64,000 nucleotides of DNA from contig CM043702.1 in NCBI GenBank assembly GCA_023935145.1, positions 109,186,588-109,250,587 of the forward strand, given 5' to 3'. Numbering within the stretch: position 1 is the first letter of the stretch; every line of letters starts with the position of its first letter. The notes under the pieces were generated by a model that had not been told where the DNA came from, did no database searches, and saw only the letters and a program-made list of their open reading frames with translations. This stretch comes from Bretschneidera sinensis (lineage: Eukaryota > Streptophyta > Magnoliopsida > Brassicales > Akaniaceae). Positions 11,450 through 22,354 of this stretch are shown here, piece after piece. Position numbers and translations under genes: made by a program.

Positions 11450-12215
11450 TGAACACTTAGACAAAGGTAGAGATTGTTGTTATTTGTCTAAGTTTCAAAC
11501 ATGTCCAAACATGGTCTAAGATTGGTTAATGTCCAAACCAATTATGGGATATCAAATTTCAGCAAGTTATAAGGTTGCACACATGTGTGTGCCTCAATTT
11601 TGAGCGTGGGAAGGTCAGGCACACTACTGTGCAAGTTTCAGCACACAAGCAGGAGGTGTGCGCACAGCATCAGGAGGCTGCAGCATCAGGTCAGGGCGCA
11701 GTACACCCTACCCAGTGCTACGCCTCACAGCAAGCAGCACACTAGCCCTCGCCCAGTGCCGCAGCACATAGCATCAGCGCTGCAGCACACAGCACATGGC
11801 TGCACACATGATCCAGCATGTATAAGACCTCTCCAATCATGTGTACACCACACCAAAACGCACAGCATCACTTGGAGAGTGATGAAGGGCTGAGATTAAA
11901 GGAAGAACATGATCAAAGGGAGGATAATGACTCACAAGAATGTCCAAGAATTAAGAGGCTATAAAAGGGGTTCTCAAGGCCTCATTTCACAAGATAATAC
12001 AAGATACAAAAACACACATACAAGAGAGTTTTGTAACATTGTGAGATCATTGTAAACACAAGAGAGAATTGTGTGAGAGATATAAACACAAGAGGGACTC
12101 TTGTAGTGAGGCTGGTTGTAATAAGATAGGGAGCGTCTAGATTAGATTAGAGAACATTGTTGAGTTCTCATCTTCTTCCTTCTCTTCTTGTTTCTTTAAG
12201 AACTTGGATTCTTGA
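11450..12215 (+). repeat. Copia-1 3' LTR, truncated
   Basis: Matches positions 1-765 of the 991-bp 5' LTR, including the TATA box (11960-11967), then stops at ...GGATTCTTGA and continues directly as EPRV sequence. The five bases CTTGA (12211-12215) belong equally to the LTR and to the EPRV, so the join shows microhomology. The last ~225 bp of LTR are missing and there is no target-site duplication. Confidence 0.85.
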
Positions 12216-12459
12216 TAGAGTAATCAGATTTGAAATTAAAGGTACCAATCTGATAAATCCTATTGGAATTCTGTTTGGGTATATCCCAGTTGAGCAGGTC
12301 TTGCTCAATCTTGGCAATATTGATTTCTTTTCTATTTACATTATGGGAATTGGGAAGAGTATAATCTAAAAAATCATATCTTGGAGGGGATGATTGGTTT
12401 GACCCGGACATGGATGAAGACTCATCACCCTGTCTACGTCTCCTAAATAATCTGTTCAT
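12211..12459 (-). pseudogene. EPRV copy 1: movement protein, N-terminal part
   Basis: Starts with ATG at 12459 (MNRLFRRRRQGDE, arginine-rich), the same start as copy 2 at 20144. It runs about 80 residues before being cut by the copia LTR at 12211-12215. The rest of the protein is at 5565-6622. The start is supported by its position about 200 nt downstream of the primer-binding site and by conservation of this N-terminus in both copies. Confidence 0.75.
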
Positions 12460-12657
12460 GATATTGGATTGGAATTATGGCTAGACAGCAATTTGTTATA
12501 CACGGAATAGTTCCTGCCGGGACCACCTAACACGGCTGACCAACAGATACATAGGGCTGACCAACGGCCTTAGCAGAACTCAGACACAGCAGAACTAATT
12601 GATAAATAGTGATAATAACAATACAAGAAGATGAACAGTCTATTGAGGACACATAAA

Positions 12658-12673
12658 CATGGCTCTAATACCA
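12658..12673 (-). other. EPRV primer-binding site (tRNA-Met type)
   Basis: On the minus strand: TGGTATTAGAGCCATG, complementary to the initiator tRNA-Met 3' end with one difference (TTAG for TCAG). Caulimovirids prime minus-strand synthesis here and number the genome from this site. It is the only copy in the window because both outer copies are truncated outside it. Confidence 0.8.
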
Positions 12674-12915
12674 AATGTGAGCAGGATCAAAACAATTGAA
12701 ATAATATCATAAATAATGAATGCTAAAGCATAAGCAATAAAAATCCAAAAAAAAGAGCATACTAAATAATACATGTTATTTGATATTGAAAATACATTGA
12801 TAAAACTGAATGAGAGAAGAAATGCTTATAATGTAAAGGGAGGAGGGTCACTCTCTCACATTTACAAGAAACTTATCTATTTCCAACTCTACCTTCTAAT
12901 GAGATAATACAAGCA

Positions 12916-12923
12916 TATTTATA
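12916..12923 (-). promoter_or_regulatory. Probable TATA box of the EPRV pregenomic RNA promoter
   Basis: On the minus strand the string TCTATAAATATGC contains TATAAATA. It lies about 250 nt upstream of the primer-binding site and about 460 nt upstream of the movement-protein start, the layout expected for a 35S-type promoter. The preceding sequence (CCACAAGACTCCTTCAAGAC) is unremarkable; the hairpin array begins about 65 bp further upstream. Confidence 0.6.
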
Positions 12924-12988
12924 GAGTCTTGAAGGAGTCTTGTGGATGGATTTCAAATGGTTGGAATCCGGATGGGCGCTAGCTTGGA

Positions 12989-13209
12989 AAAGTAGTCACG
13001 AGCACTACTTTCTTGAATAATGTCTTTCTTTTTGAAAAGTAGTCACGGGCACTACTTTTTTTAACATTGTCTTGCTTTTAGTCACGGGCACTACTTTTTT
13101 GAACAGTGTCTTGGTTTTTACTTTTTTGAACAATATCTTGAAAGTAGTCACGGGCACTACTTTATTGAACAATGTCTTGCTTTTTGAAAAGTAGTCACGA
13201 GCACTACTT
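12989..13209. repeat. EPRV hairpin array upstream of the promoter
   Basis: Unit of about 46 bp carrying AAAGTAGT-CACGGGC-ACTACTTT, an 8-bp perfect inverted repeat with a 7-nt loop (loop CACGAGC in the first and last units). Full hairpins begin near 12989, 13035, 13141 and 13186, with partial units near 13076 and 13119. The array starts immediately after the ORF2 stop codon (13210-13212) and ends about 65 bp upstream of the TATA box. An open frame across it gives a repetitive peptide but is out of frame with ORF2 and is taken as an artefact. Confidence 0.85.
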
Positions 13210-14436
13210 TTATGATAGATTAAAGGCATCATATGGGTCTTGCCCATAGTGGTCTGGAGTGTAATGATCATCTGGAGTATTGAGATTATCATCAGGCGAT
13301 TGAGTACTATCATTATCACTGTCAGATAATTGAGATAATTCTTCTAGGAGCTTTTGTTTTTGTTGCTTTTTGGAAAGTGTCTTGGGGTTAGATTTGGGAA
13401 TATCAGGAGAAAATTAAGCATATTGGGGATTGTCACAGAACCAGTTTCTGACAACATTAATACTGGTATTAGAAAATTCATACTTAGCCCACCATTTTGC
13501 ACGAAAAATTCTTTTGATGGCCATCATATCCCGTCATGGAGAAATGATATAATCCTAGGAGATGATCCAGGAAATGGAAAAGAAAACATGAAAATGTAAT
13601 TCGTGAGAATAACCTTTTTTAATATTGGTATTGGCTTTGAAATATTGTAATGAATTCATAATAGGGGGAGGGATAATAGCAATGTCGGAGCCAAAGAAAG
13701 GCCACCAATAAAAAAATCCACTGGGGAAAATCAATCTTGCATTTTTTTTATCAAAAAAGATAAACCATGAATGAGTTCTTGGGGTAATGAAAAACATATT
13801 GTACCATGCATTTTGATAATCAAGATAATTATATGTTGGGGGATCAAAAGGAACAGAGAACGGTCTGGGTTGATAATAGTCCATAATTTTATCTGGGGAA
13901 ATGATTTTTAAGATCTTGCATTTTGAATAAGTAATGGTTGCTGGATTTTTGGGGTCTCGTGTATGAGTTATTTCAACAGATTTGGTATCTACTAAAATTA
14001 ACTCATTAAATTTTTGAGTTTTTTGAATGTCTTCTGGAATATAATGGAATCTTGCAGGGAAAACTTTGTTAGTATATAAAGCATGTTTAATAAGATCTGG
14101 ATCATTAGTGGGTTTTTTGAGACTGGTACTTTGAAGGTACTCTTGATCCAGCTTTTGGACATATTGATATGTAATATTGGAGGAGGTTTTTTGTTGTGAA
14201 GAGGATACTGATTGGGTCTGTGTTTGGGATGATAAGGATTGGGCATATGTTTGGGCATATGAGGGATGATTTGGGAGATCGTCTAAGGAGACGAATCTAT
14301 TTGGCCTTTAGGGGGTCTTGGGTTGCATAGGTGGTGCTGAAGGTCGGATCTGGATCTTGGAGGTAGCATAATCAGAGGGACCTTGTGGCTTAATGGGTAA
14401 GGGTGAAGATGACATTTTACCGTTTCCTTTATCCAT
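13210..14436 (-). pseudogene. EPRV copy 2: ORF2, protein of unknown function
   Basis: 409 codons in one frame from the ATG at 14434-14436 to the TAA at 13210-13212, with no frameshift but four internal stops: TAA 14308-14310, TAG 13555-13557, TGA 13534-13536 and TAA 13414-13416. Two of these replace likely Trp codons. The ATG overlaps the ORF1 stop. The N-terminus is Ser/Pro/Gln rich. The centre is aromatic (SWFIFFDKK, FYWWPFFGS, FSISWIIS), suggesting a compact fold. The C-terminus is acidic and charged (SDSDNDS). Position and coupling to ORF1 resemble florendovirus ORF2; function unknown. A transactivator-like role is possible but unsupported by any motif I recognise. Confidence 0.65.
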
Positions 14437-15721
14437 TTTTGTTATGGGATGCCTGCAAAAATTCCTGAGTAAGGAAATCAGGCAAGGAATTATCCTTTCC
14501 ATTAATATATGCGATAGTAAAATCAAAGGCACTCAATATAGTCTGCCACCTGGCAAATATCTATTTGGATACAAGGTTCTGAACATCTTTTTGTAAAACA
14601 TCCTTTGCTGATTGACAATTAATGCGTAATAAAAACGTTTTATTGTATAAATCATCTTGAAATTTTGAGATGCAAAGAACGATTGATCAAATTTCTTTTT
14701 TAATAGTAGAATAATTCTTTTAAGCTTCGAGCCATGTACCAGAATGGTATCGGACAATCTGTTCTTGGGATTTTGGAGGAAAATATTGTTTAAGTATACC
14801 TCCATACCCTATATCAGAGGCATCTGTTTCAACAATAATAGGGGCTTCTGGTTTGAGAATGCCAAGATAGGGAAGACTCAATACTTTCGATTTGAGAATT
14901 TTGACAGCATCTGTATGCTTTTGAGACCATGGTTCTGGACTTTTACGAAGCCTTTTATATAAAGGTTCACAAATTTGTCGTAACTGTGGAAAGTAATCAG
15001 CAATATAATTTAAACAACCAAGAAACCTTTGAAGCTGAGTCTTGTCTTTAATTTCATCAGGGAATTTAGATCCAAATTCAATGGTCCTATCAATAGGTCT
15101 AATAGTGCCTTGATAAATCAAGTTTCCTAAAAATCTGAAATTGGTCTGAAAATGTTTCATCTTGGTCATGGATAAAACTAATCCATTAGTTTTGATAATT
15201 TAGAAAAATGTTTTTAAATGTTTAAAGTGTTAATCTATAGATTTTGAAAAGATTAATATGTCATCAATATAAGTGATACAGAAAGTAGAATGATCATTAA
15301 AAATATCATTAATGATATTATGAAATTCATAGGGTGCATTCTTAAGCCCAAAGGGCATGACATTCCATTCATAATGACCAACGGGGACATTGAATGCAGT
15401 ATTATATCTGTCTTCTTCTTGAATCTGAATCTGCCAAAATCCAGATTTTAAGTCAAATTTTGAGAATATTGTTGCATCATGAAGCCTGGTAAGGAGATCG
15501 TTTTTATTGGGTATGGGATATCTGATCCATTGGAGAACCTTATTGAGGGGTTTATAGTTAATGACTAATCTGGGAGTTCCTCGATCTAATTCTGCTTGCT
15601 TTTGAACATAAAAATCATAACAACTTCAAGGAGATTTACTATGACGAATTAATTTTTTGTCTAGTAATGTCTTGATTTCTTCTTGGCAATATTTTAATAA
15701 TTCTTGGTTCATTTGTGTAGG
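14429..15721 (-). pseudogene. EPRV copy 2: reverse transcriptase and RNase H
   Basis: C-terminal part of viral ORF1. It contains the RT blocks missing from copy 1 (including FGLKNAP), YIDDILIF near 15260, the connection region, and RNase H starting ETDASDIGYGGIL near 14830. The RNase H end (YINGKDNSLPDFL) leads to the ORF1 stop at 14429-14431. Stops and at least one frameshift (for example near 15200 and 15625) interrupt it, so it is also inactive. Family role: replication of the DNA genome from RNA. Confidence 0.8.
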
Positions 15722-16609
15722 TCAGGATTTGGATGAGATGTTTTTTTCATTAAAATCAGGTTCATACGGTAAAGATACCACGTGCTGCTTTATGTCCCAA
15801 AAGGCATTTAGGAGATCAGCACATATATGCTTTTTGAAAAGATCTTCAAGATCTTTTATCTGGTCTTGGATTTTAGGCTGGCTGAGCTTTTGTTCAACAT
15901 AGTGATAATTGACATCTTCTTTTAAAAAGTTGATGTGGGCTTTTTTGTTTTGGATTATATTGATTTGTTGGCACAAACTGTTAGTTTGTAATAAATTTAA
16001 ATCCCGCGTGCCGATAGGTTGCAAAAAGGGAAAGAATAGTTTTTGTCCTAATATATTTGTCTCTATTCCTGTATGATTTACCTGGAAAGGGTAAATTTGA
16101 GTTAGGAAGGGAGTTCCTAAAATGATATTTTGAGGGATATTTTTGACTAAGATGAAATGGGTCTTGAGACAATACCCATCATTACATACATGAGTCTTGG
16201 TAAGTTTGTATTCTACGTTTAGTTTTGATCCACTGGCAGTATTGAGACGTTCAGTGGTTTTTTCATAGTATTTGGTGGGTACTAATCCTTCCTTAATACA
16301 ATTTTGATCTGCACCAGAATCTACTAAAGCAGTGGTATTGAGATGATATTCTTTATTAATTACTACAGAGATCTTGATGTACCATTTCTGGTAGCTCATT
16401 TTTTCTATAAGATTAATAAAGTCATCTTTATGTTCATCATCAATATTAATTAAATTGGTTGTAGAAGTTTCAGGATCAGGAATTTGTTTAATATGTGAGG
16501 AGATAGAATCTCGAAGATTATTAATTTCAAGATTTATCATTTTTGCCTTTAGATCTATCGTGTCTTTTTGAATATCTTTGATTTGTTCTTCCATGATATT
16601 GATTTCCAT
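15722..16609 (-). pseudogene. EPRV copy 2: aspartic protease and RT N-terminus
   Basis: A 295-residue open segment. A helical leader (EEQIKDIQKDTIDLKAKM) is followed by the retropepsin-like domain with ALVDSGADQN near residue 95 and GTPFLTQIYPFQVNH later, then the start of the RT region ending in VSLPYEPDF. The frame closes on the 15720 side at a stop absent from copy 1. Same domain order as copy 1. Confidence 0.8.
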
Positions 16610-18839
16610 TTGTAAATCTTGAGTAGTGGCTAAATTAGGTTTTTGAAAACATTTTTCAAAAATCTTTTCTAGATTATAAGGTTCTGGGGGTGTGGCGATT
16701 CTTGTCTCTTCTTGAATAATATCTTTTAGTTTGATAAGGTATTCTTTTTTAATAATAGGGTCATCGATTTTATCAATAATATCTAATAAAAATTATTTTT
16801 GAGAGGTAATAATATTAACTGTTTTACAGTAACAGAGTCCATCATCGCAATTACATTGCGATTCTATGGAATCATCTGAATCTGTATTTTCTTACATAGT
16901 ATAAACGACTTCATCATCAGAAGCTGATTCTTCTTCTTCTGACTGAGAATCATTTATCATAATTTTAGATAATTGTTGTTTTAATGAGTCATCAATGTCT
17001 AACTCATTAATTTTTTGTTTAACCTTGCAATTCTTGGCCCAATGTCCAAGTCTTCCACACTTGAAGCAGGCCTTAGAAGAGCTTTGAGCCTTTTTGGAAA
17101 ATTTGTGCTTTGGTTTGTAATGTTTAGGCTTATTAGATTTTGGATAAGTCATGGGGTTTTTGTAAGTCCTTTTTCTAAAAAATGTGGTCTTCTTTTTGTG
17201 TGTTGTGGATGGAGCCCTAATAGTTTCGTAGCCATATTGTTGACAAAAGGATCCTAGTTCTTTTTTGCTATAGTGTAATTCTGATTACATTTTGGCTTTT
17301 AATTTAATATCATTGCATATGGCTAATCCTTCATAATTAATATAGCTAATGAGTTCTCCATAGGAGAGATGGTCATAAGGGATAGAGCCACCATTAACAT
17401 CTCTAATCCTTTGCCTTTTCAGCAAACATTTTGGGAAGTCCAGAGATGAACTTTTCTTTCCAATACGAGTTATTGCAATCTTTCCTAGTATATATTTTTG
17501 CAAGATAAATATCTTTATACCATCGAAAATCTTGAAGAGTTGGATATGTGAGCTTAATAAGGATTTCTGCCGATCTGGCAGTAAACTTTTCTGGATCTCC
17601 TAAAAAGTGTTTGGTAATGGCAAAAATAAGGGTTTCATAAGCATTTTCTTGCTTAATGAGGATGGTTCTGAAGGCGGTATTACCATTTTGGTCTTGAACT
17701 GTTCGAGTAGTGGGGATTTCTATGTATGCATCAATAATTTCATCGCGTTAGTTCTGAGTGAGATAATTATCCCACCAACCTTTGAGGGTCCCAGTGAATC
17801 CAGCGATAATGGCAATTGTTATTTTCTTGTCAGTATTTTCTCTCTTTGTCCTATAGGTAGTAGCTACCATAGTCATCTCCTGGAGAAGATTCATAATATT
17901 ATGTTCATTGGCCCCATCTAAATTCCACTCAAAGATGGAGGCGTCATCATATCGTGCTTGGAAGTTTTGGTATCTATCATCATGTTGCATATCAGGTAGG
18001 GTAGGTTTAGGGTAATAATTCATGGTTGTTGGCAGAGGGGCCTTATTTCTATTGATATTTCTTCTATAAATTTTATTGATTTGATCAGATACTTTGGATT
18101 CTTTAATCTCTCTAATTAAGTCTTGATTGATAGTATTAATATGACTAGTTTGTTTAGTTATGGATAATCCTCCTAATTTTTCATTAATAGCTTTTAATAG
18201 TTCATCATTGTTATTGGATAGTTTGATTAAATTCGTTTTTTCAATATGCATAGGCTTAAATATGGGTTGTTATAGATGAGGTATAGGCTGTTGTATAATA
18301 GAATTTCTCTGGGGGGGCTGAGGAGGAAGCGACACGGACGTTATCCACAGTTGTGGACACGTGGTCAATCTTGCTATCGATAGAATCGATAGTGGCAAAC
18401 ATAGTTGTAAGATGATTGGAGTTAGTATGGAGATTTTGATTTGTAAAATTGGTTTGTTGGGTAAGATTGATAATATCCTGTCCTAGTGTAGGATGGTCTA
18501 GAGGTCCCATTATTTGTTTGAAAAGGGATGCAATAATAGCAGTGGAATATTGAGGTAAAGACAAGGCTATTTTCTTGAGTGGAGGATGAACGGATGATAT
18601 AGTTTGGTTGTCAGAGGTGAGCCAATTTTGGGAAGTTGGGTAATGTCATCAATTTCTTGAGCTTTTTCTTTTGCTTTATTCAAATCAGGGTGATTTGGAG
18701 CAAAAGGATTGAATATTTTATTGTTGAAGGTATACATCTCGAGATAATCGAAGAAATACATGTCACATTGTATTTCTCTCATATGAGAATGCCATTCTTC
18801 TCTTATCTGAGACCTAATATCAATGGAAAAGTTTGCCAT
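16610..18839 (-). pseudogene. EPRV copy 2: coat protein and CCHC finger region, fragmented
   Basis: Fragments at 18567-18839, 18256-18564, 17748-18251, 17285-17503 and 16892-17152 together cover the segment between movement protein and protease. 18567-18839 begins MANFSIDIRSQIREEW. 17748-18251 ends in GFTGTLKGWWDNYLT just before a stop. 16892-17152 holds the zinc knuckle CFKCGRLGHWAKNC and an acidic tail. A G-run insertion near 18312 shifts the frame. The assignment as capsid region follows order and motif, as for copy 1. Confidence 0.7.
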
Positions 18840-18842
18840 GAA

Positions 18843-20144
18843 CTAATCTAATTTTACCTTATTTTCCAGAGATAAGAAATCTTGTTTTAATTTTTGTTTA
18901 TTGATTTCATAATTACCTGTCATAATAACATTGAGTTCAAAATCCCTAAAATTGGTCTGATCATCTTTCATATCAGACAAAGTTGGAGAATACTCTCTTG
19001 TCCTATTAGACGTTTCTCCATGATGGATGGTGAGATTTATGGCTGAGTGAAATGACTCAGGATTTGTGTGATCTATGGCTGAGTGAAATGACTCAGTATC
19101 ATAGAATCCCTTGGGGATAATAGGATCAAAATTGACTCCTAATAGATTTTGTCTAGAGATTGAATTCCTAGATAATACATCAAAACTGTTTCTTGAAGGT
19201 GTTATAATAGGATCTTTATTGGATCTGGAGTTGCGTGAGCTAGAAGTTCTTGAGAGTTGGGATGCAGAAGAAAAGAAACGTATGACTACGCTTCCGTCCC
19301 TATGCTCATCTATTTGTGAGACATTGGAATTAGTAATAGCTCTTGGTGGACATAAGGCTTCTAACTTCCAATTGTCAGGAATTGTGATTTGATCCCATTT
19401 TAATAATTTGGGTGTTAAGGTATTGGCATGAAACATGTTTGCTTCGAGAAGCAATGTTTCACCAGGTTTAGTTTGAAGAAGGGCTTTTGGATTAATCTTT
19501 GTGGTCATAACTTTATAATATATTCTATATATAAGATTTAGATTTCGAGCACCTTGCTTGATATCTAAACCTTTTATTTGGATATCTAAAGTTAATACAT
19601 CCAAAATATGGGGGTCATAAAGGTCTATTGAAAAATTGGGGTAATAATTAAAATAGACGGGTCCATCATGAAGATTAGGCTCGACTAAGGATAATAAAGA
19701 ATTTTGAAAACTCAAATGTCTTGCATCTCTCAGTATCATTAATACAGGGGTATCGATACCAATAAGATGCATGGGTTTAATGGCAATCTGGGCTAAACCT
19801 AAGTGTAAATATCTAAAGCCTTCTTGTTTGTGTTTTTGTAATGAAGAAGATGAAAGTAGTTGAATACTTTCATTTTCCTTACTTATTGAATAAGTTTTTT
19901 CAGAGGTCTTGATAGAGTAATCAGATTTGAAATTAAAGGTTCCAATCTGATAAATCCTATTGGGGTTCTCCCAGTTGAGCAGGTCTTGCTCAATCTTGGC
20001 AATATTGATTTCTTGACTGTTTACATTATTGGAATTGGGAAGAGTATGATCTAAAAAATCATATCTTGGAGGGGATGATTGGTTTGACCTGGACATGGAT
20101 GAAGACTCATCACCCTGTCTACGTCTCCTAAATAATCTGTTCAT
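18843..20144 (-). CDS. EPRV copy 2: movement-protein domain (first 433 residues of ORF1), open
   Basis: Open for 433 codons from the same Arg-rich N-terminus as copy 1. Residues about 100-260 carry the 30K-superfamily-like core with HDGPVYFN and SIDLYDPHIL. Residues about 285-330 are Ser/Arg-rich (TSSSRNSRSNK). The 12-residue repeat has two units. The frame closes at a TAG where copy 1 reads Trp, so in the virus the ORF would have continued into the coat protein. This is the best-preserved viral segment in the window. Role by family: cell-to-cell spread through plasmodesmata. No promoter remains in front: homology to the viral leader stops at about 20193. Confidence 0.75.
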   Translation of the reverse strand: MNRLFRRRRQGDESSSMSRSNQSSPPRYDFLDHTLPNSNNVNSQEINIAKIEQDLLNWENPNRIYQIGTFNFKSDYSIKTSEKTYSISKENESIQLLSSSSLQKHKQEGFRYLHLGLAQIAIKPMHLIGIDTPVLMILRDARHLSFQNSLLSLVEPNLHDGPVYFNYYPNFSIDLYDPHILDVLTLDIQIKGLDIKQGARNLNLIYRIYYKVMTTKINPKALLQTKPGETLLLEANMFHANTLTPKLLKWDQITIPDNWKLEALCPPRAITNSNVSQIDEHRDGSVVIRFFSSASQLSRTSSSRNSRSNKDPIITPSRNSFDVLSRNSISRQNLLGVNFDPIIPKGFYDTESFHSAIDHTNPESFHSAINLTIHHGETSNRTREYSPTLSDMKDDQTNFRDFELNVIMTGNYEINKQKLKQDFLSLENKVKLD

Positions 20145-20193
20145 GATATTGGACTGGAATTATGGCTAGACAGCAATTTGTTATACACGGAAT

Positions 20194-22334
20194 AGGTCGA
20201 AGGGTAGCTGATGTTCCTTCCGATTGAGTTAGTTTCTTTTCTTCTACCTTTGTCTAATCTTTTCCCTCATATGTTCCATGAATAACTCAAACACTTTCTC
20301 TTGGCATGCGGTGCATAGGATGTTCTGAGCGTTAGGTAAGGTTATTGAGAAAATTGATTCAGGAATCCCAGTTGTTGGTCTCACTGTTACAACCATATTT
20401 AGCTTTATCTTTTTGTCTTCAACCATTTTTGTTTAGTTATCAAATTAATCTCCCATCCTATAGATTTGATCTCCTCAAATGGCATAGGATCTGCCACTTT
20501 AAAGTATGTGACATTGTAGTAGAACTTTCCTAAAAGCTCTCATAACAATCTGAATTTAGGATCCCCAGCTTCATACCGTTCCTTCAAGTTCTGCTGTTGA
20601 GTCTTCTTTATCTAAGTACTTATGGTTGTTCCAAAAAATGAACATCGAGGATTAGTAAACTCTTTATTGTCTGGAAACAATTGAGAAACAGTTAAAGCAA
20701 TCATGAGAGCATTAACCAAATCAAGGAATGGTTAAATATCAACTTGAATTGTTTCTATTTTTTTCTCGGGGAATTTTAGTATCACTCAGTCTATCTTATC
20801 TTGAATAAGATTTCTAAATATGATACACTTCTTGGTCGAATGAGTAAATAAGCTATGTCACTTACAGAAATTTCTGTCTTAGAGCTTTTCACTCGAGGGC
20901 ATCTTATATCGCTATATCAGTCTTAGTTGCTTAGCTTGCAACAACAAATCAAAAATTTGATTTGCATTACTTAGGTCAAAGGAATGTAACCTCACCGGAG
21001 CAGTAGATCTATTGGACTCTTGCGTTTGAGTTTGTTTCTTTATCATACCTTCACATATAAAGGGTTCTCGACCTACAAACTTAGCTACATCTATTTCGAC
21101 ATTGGGATCATAATAGTATATCCCATAAGACAAAGTCCTCTTTTTCTATTCTTCCTTCAGTATATACTCATATTGAACAACCCTTTCTGCTCGCTCAAAC
21201 AAGTCATGGAATACCATTCCCTCAAAATTCTTATAAAATTCAAAGCTCAACCCATCTTGGGATACCTTTACATACTCAACTGCAGGTAAACCAATATTTC
21301 ACTTGGCTCGAACCCACTTGAAGTGATTAAGATAATCTTCAGTGGTCTCATCTTGTTGTTGTTTCAGCCAGGCTAAGTCAACCATGGAAACAACTATACT
21401 CGTTCGAGAAAACTGAGTCATAATTCTTTCCTACATATCATCCCAATTCATGATGGAATTCTAATGGAGATTAATGTACCACATGAACGCTTTTCTTGCT
21501 AAAGAATTAGAAAACAAATGTAATTTTTTAAAATTGTGGTTAGAATATTGTCCATTTTATACGGTGAAAAACTCGATATAATCTAAGGAAGTTTTCTCAT
21601 TATATCCATAGAAGGTTACGAAGTTAAGGAATTTTTAGTTTCAAGAAAACTCAAACTATTGACCTATGTAATCAAGATAAGGTTTTCTACGAGTGGAATA
21701 TTGGAAAATCTCATATGATTCAACATGATAGGATAATAGCCTGGTACTTGGACCACAAGTCTCGCTGGTGTCTGTATTCTTATAGTTTCCTAACTCCAAG
21801 GGATGATTGTCCCGTAGTAATTGGACCATGCACGACCTGAGATTTTGTTGGTGTAGTAGTTTCTGTATTTTTTACCTGTATAGCATTCAAATCTCTGGTG
21901 AGAGTTTCTATATTACTAGTAGGTAAAACTCAAGGATAGCCTATGGGCATGTCATAATCACTTCCTCTAGGGAACACCCTTAAAGATTCTGCACAAAACT
22001 TCTTACATCACTATTGTTTCTAGGGAAAGCATCTTCATTATGTGGTCTATGATCCATCAACATGTTAAGTTTCTCTAGAATCTGAGCCATTTGTCGTTGA
22101 CTCTAATTTATTGTTGGTATTGGCTTGCAACTCAATTACTTGTCTGGTTGTCTAAGCTATTTCCTCCTTAGTTTGACATTGGTTAGCCACCAACATATCC
22201 ATCTAGGAGTGTAAATGTCCCATATCTTGATCTAGTTTGTCTAAGTGATTTATAGAGACATTAAGAGTAGGAATTTCTTCTAAATTCGCTGGAGTTTTCG
22301 TCATTGATCTAGTAATTGGCATATACTAGATTTT
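20194..22334 (-). pseudogene. Ty3/gypsy gag remnant
   Basis: Many stops. Recognisable on the minus strand is a gag C-terminal segment (20912-21133) with ANQIFDLLLQAKQLRL and a nearby stretch resembling the plant gypsy gag region before the zinc knuckle. The piece at 20244-20426 is similarly degraded. Orientation agrees with the primer-binding-site-like sequence at 22335-22352 and the LTR beyond it. The pol region is absent, cut off at the EPRV border. Confidence 0.5.
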
Positions 22335-22352
22335 CTCCCACCGTGGTCACCA
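22335..22352 (-). other. Primer-binding-site-like sequence
   Basis: On the minus strand TGGTGACCACGGTGGGAG sits between the LTR and the gag remnant, where a tRNA primer site belongs. I do not assign the tRNA. Confidence 0.4.
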
Positions 22353-22354
22353 GA

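Larger units (their letters stand above)
977..20193 (-). mobile_element. Tandem endogenous pararetrovirus (caulimovirid-like), two copies
   Basis: Two minus-strand copies lie head to tail. The movement-protein starts are at 20144 (copy 2) and 12459 (copy 1), a unit of 7,685 bp, which is within the usual 7-8 kb caulimovirid genome size. Gene order on the minus strand is movement protein, coat protein, CCHC finger, aspartic protease, RT, RNase H, then a second ORF. There is no integrase and there are no LTRs. A tRNA-Met primer-binding site lies in the single complete intergenic region between the copies. Copy 1 is interrupted by a copia element (6622-12215). Both outer ends are truncated, at 977 inside an LTR and at about 20193 in the leader. 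Gene order and the second ORF suggest a florendovirus- or petuvirus-like virus; the genus is an inference. Both copies are heavily mutated. Confidence 0.85.

Noticed and set aside
13005..13319. Open frame with repeated KVVPVT peptides
   Set aside because: It is created by the DNA hairpin array and is out of frame with ORF2, which stops at 13210.
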